From contig NZ_JACVQF010000193.1 in the NCBI RefSeq assembly GCF_014534645.1, forward strand, positions 1 through 55,452: 55,452 nt of DNA, in the 5' to 3' direction. Origin of the DNA: Streptomyces griseicoloratus (GTDB taxonomy: Bacteria; Actinomycetota; Actinomycetes; Streptomycetales; Streptomycetaceae). The notes beneath the pieces were generated by a model. It searched no databases. It was not told the origin of the DNA and saw only the letters and a list, made by a program, of their open reading frames with translations. The position numbers were made by a program, and so were the translations under genes. Positions 35,030-43,000 of the stretch are shown piece after piece (positions within the stretch are counted from its first letter, which is position 1; every line of letters starts with the position of its first letter).

Positions 35030-35968
35030 ATGGACACCCCGATGATCGAATTGACCGACGTCACGAAGGCGTTCGGCTCCACCAAGGCTCTCGACGGGGT
35101 CAGCCTCACGGTGCCGCACGGCACTGTGCTGGGCCTGCTCGGGCACAACGGCGCCGGGAAGACGACCCTCGTCGGCATCCTCAGCACGCTCGCCCTGCCG
35201 ACGTCCGGTCAGGCCCGGGTGGCCGGGGTCGACGTGGTGCGCCACCCCGAGGAGGTGCGCCGGCGCATCGGGCTCACCGGACAGTACGCGGCCGTCGACG
35301 AGACCCTGTCCGGGCATGCCAACCTGCTGCTCATCGCCCGGCTGCTGGGCGCCACCCGCGCCCAGGCGGCGTCCCGCGCGGAGGAACTGCTGGAGCTGTT
35401 CTCCCTCACGGACGCCGCCCACCGCGCCGTGAAGAACTACTCCGGCGGCATGCGCAGGCGCCTGGACCTGGCGGCGAGTCTGGTCGGGGACCCCGACGTG
35501 ATCTTCCTGGACGAGCCCACCACGGGGCTCGACCCGACGGCCCGCCGGGCCCTGTGGGACGTCGTCCAACGGCTGGTCCGGGAGGGCACCACCGTGCTGC
35601 TGACCACCCAGTACCTGGAGGAGGCGGACGTCCTCGCCGACTCGATCACGGTGCTGTCGGCCGGCCGGGTCGTCGCGTCCGGCACCGCCGAGGAGCTCAA
35701 GAACCGGATCGGGCACCGGTCGGTGTCGGTCACCGTGCGCGGCGCCGACGACCGGGAGCTGGCGGCCGCCGCGCTCCGCAGGGCCGGTCTGAGCCCCGCG
35801 CACGAGGACGACGGCCTGGTGCTGACGATGCCCGTACGGGACTCCACCGCCGTGGCCCAGGTCGTCCGGGCCACCGACGAGGCGGGCGTGGACCTCGCGG
35901 GGCTCGCCTTCTGCGAACCCTCGCTGGACGACGTGTACATGGCCCTGAACCACTCCGACGGACGCTAG
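35030..35968 (+). CDS. DrrA-type ABC transporter ATPase
   Basis: This 312-residue ATP-binding subunit is of the daunorubicin-resistance (DrrA) exporter family. Walker A is GHNGAGKTT near residue 41, the signature YSGGMRRRL near 137, Walker B VIFLDEPTTGLD near 157, and the C-terminal ~90 residues form the DrrA-type extension. ATG 35030 has GAAGGGAA upstream. With the following permease it probably exports the lipopeptide and gives self-resistance. Confidence 0.94.
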   Translation: MDTPMIELTDVTKAFGSTKALDGVSLTVPHGTVLGLLGHNGAGKTTLVGILSTLALPTSGQARVAGVDVVRHPEEVRRRIGLTGQYAAVDETLSGHANLLLIARLLGATRAQAASRAEELLELFSLTDAAHRAVKNYSGGMRRRLDLAASLVGDPDVIFLDEPTTGLDPTARRALWDVVQRLVREGTTVLLTTQYLEEADVLADSITVLSAGRVVASGTAEELKNRIGHRSVSVTVRGADDRELAAAALRRAGLSPAHEDDGLVLTMPVRDSTAVAQVVRATDEAGVDLAGLAFCEPSLDDVYMALNHSDGR

Positions 35969-35982
35969 GCAGGGATGCCCCC

Positions 35983-36822
35983 ATGACCCTCACCACCGAT
36001 CAGACAGCGGGGGCCCCGGCCCCCGCACTCACGCGCCCGCTCCGGTACGGCGGGGCCGGCGTGCTCCGGCAGGTCTCCGTGCTGTCGGGGCGCTCGCTGC
36101 GGGCGCTGCGCGAGCCGGCGCTGGTGCTGCCGGGCGTCCTGGAGCCGATCCTGATGCTGACCGTGTTCAGCCAGGTCTTCAAGAGCGTCTCGCAGACCTC
36201 CGCCTTCCCGGCGGGCGTCAGCTACATCGACTACCTGCTGCCCGCCTTCCTGGTCACCGGTTCCATCAGCGCCGGCCTGAAGTCCGGGGTGGCGCTGACG
36301 ACCGAGATGAACAACGGGATCATCGCCCGTTTCAAGGCGATGCCCATTCACACGGGGTCGGTCCTGGTCGGCCGGAGCATCGCCGACACCGTGCTGAACT
36401 GCGTCAACATGCTGGTGATGCTGGCGGCCGCCGCCCTCGTCTTCGGGTACGGCCCGGACGGCGGGGTGCTCGGCTCGCTCGGCGCGGTGCTGGTCGCGGT
36501 GGTGCTCGGCTGGTCGCTCGGCTGGGTGTTCATGGCGCTGTCCGCGTGGGTGCGCAAGCCGGAGGCCCTGCAGCCCATCGGCGGCATCGTGAACATGGTG
36601 CTGCTGTTCGCCTCGAACGCGTTCGTGCCGGCCGAGGGACTGCCCGGCTGGCTGAGGGCGTTCGCCGAGGTCAACCCGATGTCGTACGCGATCACCGCGG
36701 CCCGCGACCTGGCGCTCGGCGAGCCGAGCACGGCGACCGTGCTGGCCACCCTCGGCACCTGTGTGGTGATCGTGACCGTCACCGCGCCGCTGGCGGTCCG
36801 CAGCTTCCGCCGCGCGACCTGA
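35983..36822 (+). CDS. DrrB-type ABC-2 transporter permease
   Basis: This 279-residue ABC-2 permease has six hydrophobic segments, starting with LVLPGVLEPILMLTVFSQVF, and the conserved late segment FVPAEGLPGWLRAFAEVNPM typical of DrrB-like exporters. The ATG lies 14 bases after the ATPase stop, so the two are cotranscribed. The likely substrate is the cluster product. A strong hairpin follows the gene. Confidence 0.93.
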   Translation: MTLTTDQTAGAPAPALTRPLRYGGAGVLRQVSVLSGRSLRALREPALVLPGVLEPILMLTVFSQVFKSVSQTSAFPAGVSYIDYLLPAFLVTGSISAGLKSGVALTTEMNNGIIARFKAMPIHTGSVLVGRSIADTVLNCVNMLVMLAAAALVFGYGPDGGVLGSLGAVLVAVVLGWSLGWVFMALSAWVRKPEALQPIGGIVNMVLLFASNAFVPAEGLPGWLRAFAEVNPMSYAITAARDLALGEPSTATVLATLGTCVVIVTVTAPLAVRSFRRAT

Positions 36823-36836
36823 CCGACGCGGACACG

Positions 36837-36875
36837 GCCGGGGCCCGGAACCAGCGACTGGTTCCGGGCCCCGGC
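36837..36875. terminator. Strong bidirectional terminator hairpin
   Basis: A perfect 18-base inverted repeat with a 3-base loop: GCCGGGGCCCGGAACCAG (36837-36854), CGA, then its exact complement (36858-36875). It lies between the convergent permease gene and the small secreted-protein gene and should stop transcription from both sides. Confidence 0.85.
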
Positions 36876-36892
36876 GTGCTCCGGGCGGCGGC

Positions 36893-37216
36893 TCAGCAGG
36901 GGATGAGCCCCACGTAGCGGTCGGCGATCCAGAAGGGCTCGCTGGTGCTGACCGTCTGGCCGGGTGCGACGGTGTGGCACTTGTCCGGCACGGACGGCAC
37001 TCCGCCCTTGCTGTACTCGACGCTCACCTGCTGGGTGGTCGAACAGTTGTTGGTGATCTGCACGGTGATCGTCACCAGGTAGTAGGGCTTGGCCACCACG
37101 CAGCTGGGCACGGACGCGGCCGTGTCCGTGCCGGCGGCCTGGGCGGTGCCCTGCACGGCGCCGACCAGCGCGAGCCCGGCCACACCGGCGCCCAATGCGC
37201 GGACGATCCTCTTCAT
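36893..37216 (-). CDS. Secreted four-Cys protein resembling tendamistat-type amylase inhibitors
   Basis: This 107-residue exported protein begins with a signal peptide (MKRIVRALGAGVAGLALVGA, then a cleavage-type AQA-AG) and leaves a mature part of about 77 residues. The spacing of its four cysteines (PSCV...NNC...DKC...IPC) and the VAPGQ-T segment resemble Streptomyces alpha-amylase inhibitors such as tendamistat. However, the Trp-Arg-Tyr triad that tendamistat inserts into amylase is absent; the region reads CVVAKPYYLVT. Function is therefore open: a diverged inhibitor or a fold reused for something else. ATG 37216 has GGAGGAAC upstream. Confidence 0.72.
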   Translation of the reverse strand: MKRIVRALGAGVAGLALVGAVQGTAQAAGTDTAASVPSCVVAKPYYLVTITVQITNNCSTTQQVSVEYSKGGVPSVPDKCHTVAPGQTVSTSEPFWIADRYVGLIPC

Positions 37217-37264
37217 TCCCGTTCCTCCATGTCTCTCGTCGGTTCTGCCGTGGGTTCGGCGGAC

Positions 37265-37326
37265 GGAAATCAATTCAACAAGTGCCGGGCATTGCCTCTC
37301 CATCGCAGATCAATAAATTGATTTCC
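37265..37326. repeat. Inverted repeats upstream of the secreted-protein gene
   Basis: An 11-base inverted repeat, GGAAATCAATT (37265-37275) and AATTGATTTCC (37316-37326), flanks 40 bases. Overlapping its right arm is ATCAAT-AA-ATTGAT at 37309-37322. The stretch is AT-rich for this genome and lies 49-110 bases upstream of the secreted-protein ATG. It may be a regulatory site, or the end of the membrane-protein transcript that stops at 37362. Confidence 0.4.
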
Positions 37327-37361
37327 GGACACCTGGCGAATCTCCGGAATTGCAACGGGAA

Positions 37362-38474
37362 TCAGCCACGGCCGCAGTGCGCGCAGCCGCCGCGGCGGCG
37401 CAGGTGGTAGCCGAAGGTCGCCACGCCCAGGGCGACGCCCCACACCGCCCAGAAGACGGACGGCCCCAGCGTGCCCCACATGTGCGGGTCGAAGTCCCGG
37501 ATCGCCATCAGGCCGGCCGGGATGAGCACCACGGCCACGACGGACGCGGGCACGACGGCGGTCGCGGGATGGACCGGCCGGCCGCGCTTGAACCACACCC
37601 AGCGCGGCCACACCTCTCCCCACCGCGCGATCAGACCGTGCATCAGCAGACTGCCGAGCGTGGACACGACCCCCAGGGCCAGGCCCATCTCCAGCATGTT
37701 CGGGGTGTCCTGCATGTCCTTCAGGAACTCGTCGGTGATGCCGAGCGGCCAGCCGAAGTACCAGGCGATCCGGGTGATGTCGTACGGCAGGGTGGAGATG
37801 ACGGCGGTCCACACCGCCCAGCGGGACCAGCGCAGTGCCGCCGCCGGGTCGGTCCAGGACGCCGCCGCCCGGTCGCCGCGCCCGCAGCGCACGCAACTGC
37901 CGCCCGTCCGGCGCTGGTAGGCCAGCGTGGTGGCGATCCAGAGCAGCCCGCCGACGAAGACGATGATCAGGTTGATGCGGTGCCAGTACAGGATGTCGCC
38001 GAGGTCCTGCGGCCCCGGGACCCCGGTGAAGACGAACACCAGCAGCACCGGCGAGAACACCAGCAGTCCGAGCAGCGAGTAGTCGGGGATCAGAAAGGTC
38101 AGCAGGCCGCCGGCCGTCCAGCCGAACGCGAGCAGCGCACGGCGGGTGCGGCCGGTGCCCCGTCCGCGGACCATCAGCGTCCCGGCGACGGCCCCCACGG
38201 CACCGAACACCGCCATCACGGGGGCGACGACCGCGGCGCTGCTCGGCTCCAGGATCGACGAGGAGGAACGGTCCTCGACGGCCTCGGCGAAGGGGTACCC
38301 GTCCCCGCCCAGGGCCCAGTACAGGCCCGCGAGGCCGTACAGGACGGACCACACCACGACCAGGCGGCCCGACCAGTCCGGCCACCGGTGCCACCAGCGG
38401 CGGCGGGGCGCGGGGTCCTCGGAGTTCTTCGGTGCCCGCAGGCTGTCCGGCTCTTCAACGGCTGTGTCGGCCAT
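37362..38474 (-). CDS. Multi-pass membrane protein with CxxC pairs (paralogue A)
   Basis: I do not recognise a named family. The 370-residue protein has about nine hydrophobic segments. It carries a YWALGGDGYPF motif after the first segment, a cytosol-sized loop with CVRCGRG mid-protein, and a C-terminal CAHCGRG. The two Cys-x-x-Cys pairs could bind zinc or act in redox chemistry. It is clearly related to the next gene (same topology, same motifs). ATG 38474 has GAAGGA upstream, and a palindrome nearly identical to the one before its paralogue lies 88-105 bases upstream. Near the transporter and NRPS genes it may serve export, resistance or sensing (inference only). Confidence 0.75.
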   Translation of the reverse strand: MADTAVEEPDSLRAPKNSEDPAPRRRWWHRWPDWSGRLVVVWSVLYGLAGLYWALGGDGYPFAEAVEDRSSSSILEPSSAAVVAPVMAVFGAVGAVAGTLMVRGRGTGRTRRALLAFGWTAGGLLTFLIPDYSLLGLLVFSPVLLVFVFTGVPGPQDLGDILYWHRINLIIVFVGGLLWIATTLAYQRRTGGSCVRCGRGDRAAASWTDPAAALRWSRWAVWTAVISTLPYDITRIAWYFGWPLGITDEFLKDMQDTPNMLEMGLALGVVSTLGSLLMHGLIARWGEVWPRWVWFKRGRPVHPATAVVPASVVAVVLIPAGLMAIRDFDPHMWGTLGPSVFWAVWGVALGVATFGYHLRRRGGCAHCGRG

Positions 38475-38561
38475 GACGGTTGTCCTTCTCCCACCGCTCC
38501 CCGCGGGGCGCGGTTCCTGTCGTCGTGGAATCAAGACTGCGGCCCGGGATCCGCTCGGCGC

Positions 38562-38579
38562 ATCTGCCGTTCAGCAGAT
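38562..38579. promoter_or_regulatory. Palindromic operator before paralogue A
   Basis: ATCTGC-CGTTCA-GCAGAT is an 18-base site with perfect 6-base arms. It shares 16 of 18 bases with the perfect palindrome at 39908-39925 upstream of the paralogous gene. Both lie about 60-105 bases before the start codons, where an operator would be expected. The rest of 38475-38724 contains only short GC-rich repeats, including CGGGCCCGG. Confidence 0.6.
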
Positions 38580-38724
38580 CCCGGCGGGAATTCCGGCCGA
38601 TGCGAGAACACGTGAAAAGGCGGCTCCGGGCCCGGCGGGGGAAGACGGGCCCGAAGCCGCCGGTCTGTGAATCAGCGGGTTCGGAAGGGATTTCCTGTCA
38701 TTGAATCCGGCGCCGGGCAGCCGC

Positions 38725-39846
38725 TCAAGCACGCATCGACGAATTCGAATCGAGGTGCTGCGCCGGCTGTGCCGCCACGTCCTGCGGCCCACCCCGGCCG
38801 CAGCGCTTGCACGCGCCGCGCCGCCGGAAGTAGTAGGCGAGCGTGGCCGCCGCGAGGGCCGCGCCCCACACCGGCCAGATGGTCTCGGGCACGGTGGCGC
38901 CCCAGTTCGCCGCCGGGTCCTCGAAGGCCCCCTGGAAGTGCAGGCGGATGTACATGATCCCGGCGGTGGTGACCATGACGGCGACGAGCGAGGCCGGCAC
39001 GATCGCCAGGGCCGGCGGCACCCGCCTGCCCCGCAGTCCGGGGATCCAGCGCGGGAACACCTCACCCCAGCGCTGCACCAGGCCGAGGGTGAGCAGCGAG
39101 CCGAGCGCGCCCATCGTGGCGAGGGCGGAACCGACCAGCCAGAGGTTGTCCTCCTTGCCCTCCTCCCACATCTTGTCGGAGATGCCGAGCGGATAGCCCA
39201 GCGCCCAGGCCCAGCGCGTGCTGGCGTACACCAACGGCACGGCGACCGCGGTGTACGCCGCCTTCCTCCCCCAGCGCGCGGCGGACTCCCGCGAGGTCCA
39301 GTCGGCCCGCGAGTCCGTCCGCCCGCAGGCGGTACAGGCCCCGGTGGTGCGCCGCTGGTAGGTGACCGCCGACATCGCCATCAGCCCCACGGCGACGACC
39401 GCGAACACCTGGTTGATGACGGTCCAGTTGATGGCACTGAACTTCAGCATGAACACGTAGGCCAGGTTGCCGAGGATCCGGAAGTCCGCGATCGCCCCGA
39501 GCACCGCGGCGACGGACAGCCCCGTCGCGCCGAGCAGCACCCGGGTCGGGACCCGGCGCCGGCCGGGCAGCGCGAGCAGCACGGCCACCGCGGCACTGAG
39601 CAGGAACCCCGCCGCCATCCAGGGCGCGAGCCGGTCCCGGCCGACGTGTTCGAAGGCCGAGTACTCCGGGTTGGCGTCGTCGGCGCCGAACGGGAAGCCC
39701 GACCCGCCCAGGGCCCAGTGGACGTGGGCGAGGCCGTAGGCCGTCAGCGCGGCGACGGCCGCCCAGCCGATCAGGGCGGGCCGGCGGCGCGCCCGGTCCC
39801 CGGCGCGGGCCGCTCGTCGTAAGGGCGCGTTCTCCACCCGTGTCAT
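38725..39846 (-). CDS. Multi-pass membrane protein with CxxC pairs (paralogue B)
   Basis: This 373-residue membrane protein is the paralogue of the downstream gene: VHWALGGSGFPFG after the first helix, a loop with CTACGRT, and a C-terminal CKRCGRG followed by a polar tail. It has about nine hydrophobic segments and no transporter motif that I recognise. ATG 39846 is preceded by GAAGGAGAGG with rather long spacing. It lies downstream of the terminal NRPS gene on the same strand but behind a hairpin, and has its own palindromic operator, so it is probably a separate transcription unit. Function unknown. Confidence 0.75.
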   Translation of the reverse strand: MTRVENAPLRRAARAGDRARRRPALIGWAAVAALTAYGLAHVHWALGGSGFPFGADDANPEYSAFEHVGRDRLAPWMAAGFLLSAAVAVLLALPGRRRVPTRVLLGATGLSVAAVLGAIADFRILGNLAYVFMLKFSAINWTVINQVFAVVAVGLMAMSAVTYQRRTTGACTACGRTDSRADWTSRESAARWGRKAAYTAVAVPLVYASTRWAWALGYPLGISDKMWEEGKEDNLWLVGSALATMGALGSLLTLGLVQRWGEVFPRWIPGLRGRRVPPALAIVPASLVAVMVTTAGIMYIRLHFQGAFEDPAANWGATVPETIWPVWGAALAAATLAYYFRRRGACKRCGRGGPQDVAAQPAQHLDSNSSMRA

Positions 39847-39907
39847 GGCGCCTGCCTCTCCTTCGGTCGTTGCGTGTCCAGCATGGCTCGCGGTGGTCCG
39901 CCGCCAC

Positions 39908-39925
39908 ATCTGCCGATCGGCAGAT
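39908..39925. promoter_or_regulatory. Perfect 18-base palindromic operator before paralogue B
   Basis: ATCTGCCGATCGGCAGAT is a perfect palindrome 62-79 bases upstream of the paralogue B start. The matching site at 38562-38579 precedes paralogue A. A dimeric repressor or activator (TetR-, MarR- or LuxR-like) would fit; none is encoded in the window. Confidence 0.65.
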
Positions 39926-39952
39926 CCGCCCGGTGCGGCCCGGGCAGCGCGC

Positions 39953-39987
39953 GGGCCCGGCTGCCGTGGTGGTACGGAGCCGGGCCC
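39953..39987 (-). terminator. Hairpin after the terminal NRPS gene
   Basis: GGGCCCGGCT (39953-39962) pairs with AGCCGGGCCC (39978-39987) across a 15-base loop, beginning 16 bases past the NRPS stop. It is a likely terminator of the NRPS transcript and separates it from the membrane-protein genes. Confidence 0.55.
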
Positions 39988-40002
39988 GGTGGTGCGGGGT
40001 GG

Positions 40003-43000
40003 TCAGCGCCCGCGGAGCCGGTCGTTCAGGGCACGGCCGATCTCGGCGACGGGCCCGGCCTGGAGCAGCTGGCGGTGCTCGCAGTCGACCTCGCGGACCT
40101 CCACCGCACCTGTGACGAAGCGGCTGAGGCGGGCCACCGACCGTGCGGTCTTGTCCTCGGGGTGGTCCTCGTCCCGGGTGGCCACGAACAGCAGGACATC
40201 GCCGTCGAAGACGCCGGGTTCGAAACCGATCGTCAGGTGCCAGTTGTTGTTGTTCACCGCGCCGATCCGCATGATGTGCTCCTCGTCGAAGGTGGCGAGG
40301 GCGCTGCCCTCCTCGCGGAGCACCGCCATCACCTCCTCGTGCCGCAGCGGACCGTCCCCGAACATCCCCGGGTCGCGGCCGACGAAGTCCAGCAGGGCCA
40401 GCAGGACCTTCTGCTCGTCGGCCTCGGTGTACTCGCCGTCGAGGTCCTCGGCGCTCATCGGCACCTGGTCGAGGTTGGCGAGCAGGGCGACCTCCTGTCC
40501 CTGCTGCCGGAGCCGGACGGCGACCTCGTGGGCGAGGATCGCGCCCATCGACCACCCGAGGAGGTGGTACGGGCCGGACGGCTGGACCTCGCGGATGCGC
40601 GCCACGTAGTCGTCCGCCATCTCCGGCACCGAGCGAGGCAGCGGCTCGTCCCGGGCGAGTCCGCGGGCCTGGATGCCGTACACGGGGTGCGAGCCGTCCA
40701 CGTACCTCAGCAGACCGGAGTACATCCAGCTGACCCCGCCCACCGGGTGCAGGCAGAACAGCGGGGCCGCCTCTCCCCCGTCGCGCAGGGTGAGGACCAC
40801 CTCGAAGGAGTCGTCCGGCCGGCTGCCGGCCCCCATCAGGTCCAGCAGGGACGCCACCGTCGGGGCCTGGAACAGGGCCCGGTTGGACAGGTCCACACCG
40901 AGGACGGACCGGATCCGGCTGGTGAGCTGGAGCGAGATGATGCTGTCGCCGCCGAGTTCGAAGAAGTTGTCGTCGATGCCCACCCGGTCCAGCTTCAGCA
41001 GCTCCGCCCACAGCCGGCACAGCAGCTCCTCGCGCGGGTTGCGCGGCCCGCGGCCGCTGCCGGACGGACCGAAGTCCGGGGCGGGCAGCGCCGTGCGGTC
41101 GACCTTGCCGTTGGTGTTCAGCGGCAGTTCGGGAAGTGCCACGAACGCGGCCGGGACCATGTAGTCCGGCAGCCGCCGCGCCATCTGCTCACGCAGGCCA
41201 GCGGTGTCCGCGCCGGGCACCGGCACGACGTACGCCACCAGCTGCTTGCTGCCGGGCCGGTCCTCGCGGACCGTCACCAGGCTGCGGGACACCTGCGGCT
41301 GGTCCTGCAGGACGGTCTCGATCTCGCCGAGCTCGATGCGCAGGCCCCGGATCTTCACCTGGTGGTCGGCGCGCCCGACGAACTCGATGCGTCCTTCGGC
41401 GTCCCAGCGCACCACGTCGCCGGTGCGGTACATCCGCCCGCCGGCCGGGCCGAACGGGTCGGCGACGAAGCGCTCCGCGGTCAGCCCCGGGCGGTCCACG
41501 TAACCGCGCGCCGTGCCCGCCCCGGACAGGTACAGCTCGCCCGCCACGCCGACCGGGACGGGCCGCAGCCGGTCGTCCAGGACGTGGGCCCGCATGTTGT
41601 CCATCGGCCGCCCGACGGGGATGCTGCGCCCGGTGCGGTACGGGGCGCGCAGCGGCAGGCAGGTGGCGTACACCGTGGTCTCCGTCGGGCCGTAGACGTG
41701 CACCACCTCGGTGTCGGGGCAGGCGTCCAGGACGCGCTGGAAGGCGGCCGGGGAGACCTGCTCGCCGCCGGTCCAGATCTCGCTGAGCGGGGCGAAGCAG
41801 GCCGGGTCCTCCTCGGCGAGCAGGTTGAACAGCGCCGTGGTCATGAAGGCCGCGGTCAGCCGCTCCTCCCCGGCAAGCCGGCGCAGCCCGGCCGCGTCCA
41901 GCTGCCCGGGCGGCGCCACGACGAGCTGCCCGCCGCCCAGGAGGGTGGCCCAGATCTCGTACGTCGAGGCGTCGAAGGCGTGCGGCGAGTGCATCAGGAC
42001 CCGCTCGTGACCGCTGCGCCAGCGGGTGTCGGCGGCCAGCGCGACCACATTGGCGTGGGTGATCCCGATGCCCTTCGGCCGGCCGGTCGAACCGGAGGTG
42101 TACATGATGTAGGCCAGCTCGTCGGGGTGGCGCGGCCCGCCCGGCGGCGGACCGGCCGGACCGTCGTCGTGGCCGTCGGCCTCCAGGTCGGCCCGCAGCA
42201 CCTGCGCGGTGTGCCTGAACTCCACGCCGGACAGGGCCTCGTCGGTGAGCAGGACGGCGCAGCCCGTCTCCGCGACGATGTGCTCCAGGCGCGGCACCGG
42301 GTAGCGCACGTCGAGCGGGACGTAGGCGGCACCCGCCTTGAGGACGGCGAGCGTGGCGACCACCAGATGGACCGAGCGTTCCTGGAGGATCGCGACCCGG
42401 TCGCCGGGGCCGACCCCGGCGGCCGCGAGCCGGCGGGCCAGCCGGCCGGCCCGCGCGTCCAGTTCGGCGTAGCCGAGGGTGATCCCGCCTCCGGTGACGG
42501 CCGGTGCGCCGGGCAGCTCGGCCGCCCGCTCCTCGAACAGCGACACGATCGTCCCGCCCGGCAGTTCCCGGCCGGTGTCGTTGGCTTCCGCCAGCAGGGA
42601 CCGCTCGTGCGGCGACAGCAGGTCGACGTCGGCGATGCTGCCGGCGGGGTCGGCGACGACCGCGGCGAGCAGCCGGGTCAGACGATCCGCGAACGCTTCG
42701 GCGGTGGCACGGTCGAACAGCGCGCTGTTGTACTCCAGTTCGCCGCCGATGCCGCTCGTGCCGCCGTCGCGGGGCACCTCCCCGAACGAGAAGGACAGGT
42801 CGAACTTGGCGATGTCCGCCGAGGTCGGCTGCGGTGCCAGGGTGAGGCCGGGCAGCTCCAGCCGGGCCTCCTCGTTGTTCTCCAGGCTGATCGCCACCTG
42901 GAACAGCGGGTTGCGGCCGAGCACCCGCGGCGGATTGAGCTCCTCGACCAGCCGCTCGAAGGGCACGTCCTGGTTGCTGAACGCGGCGAGGTCGGCCGCG

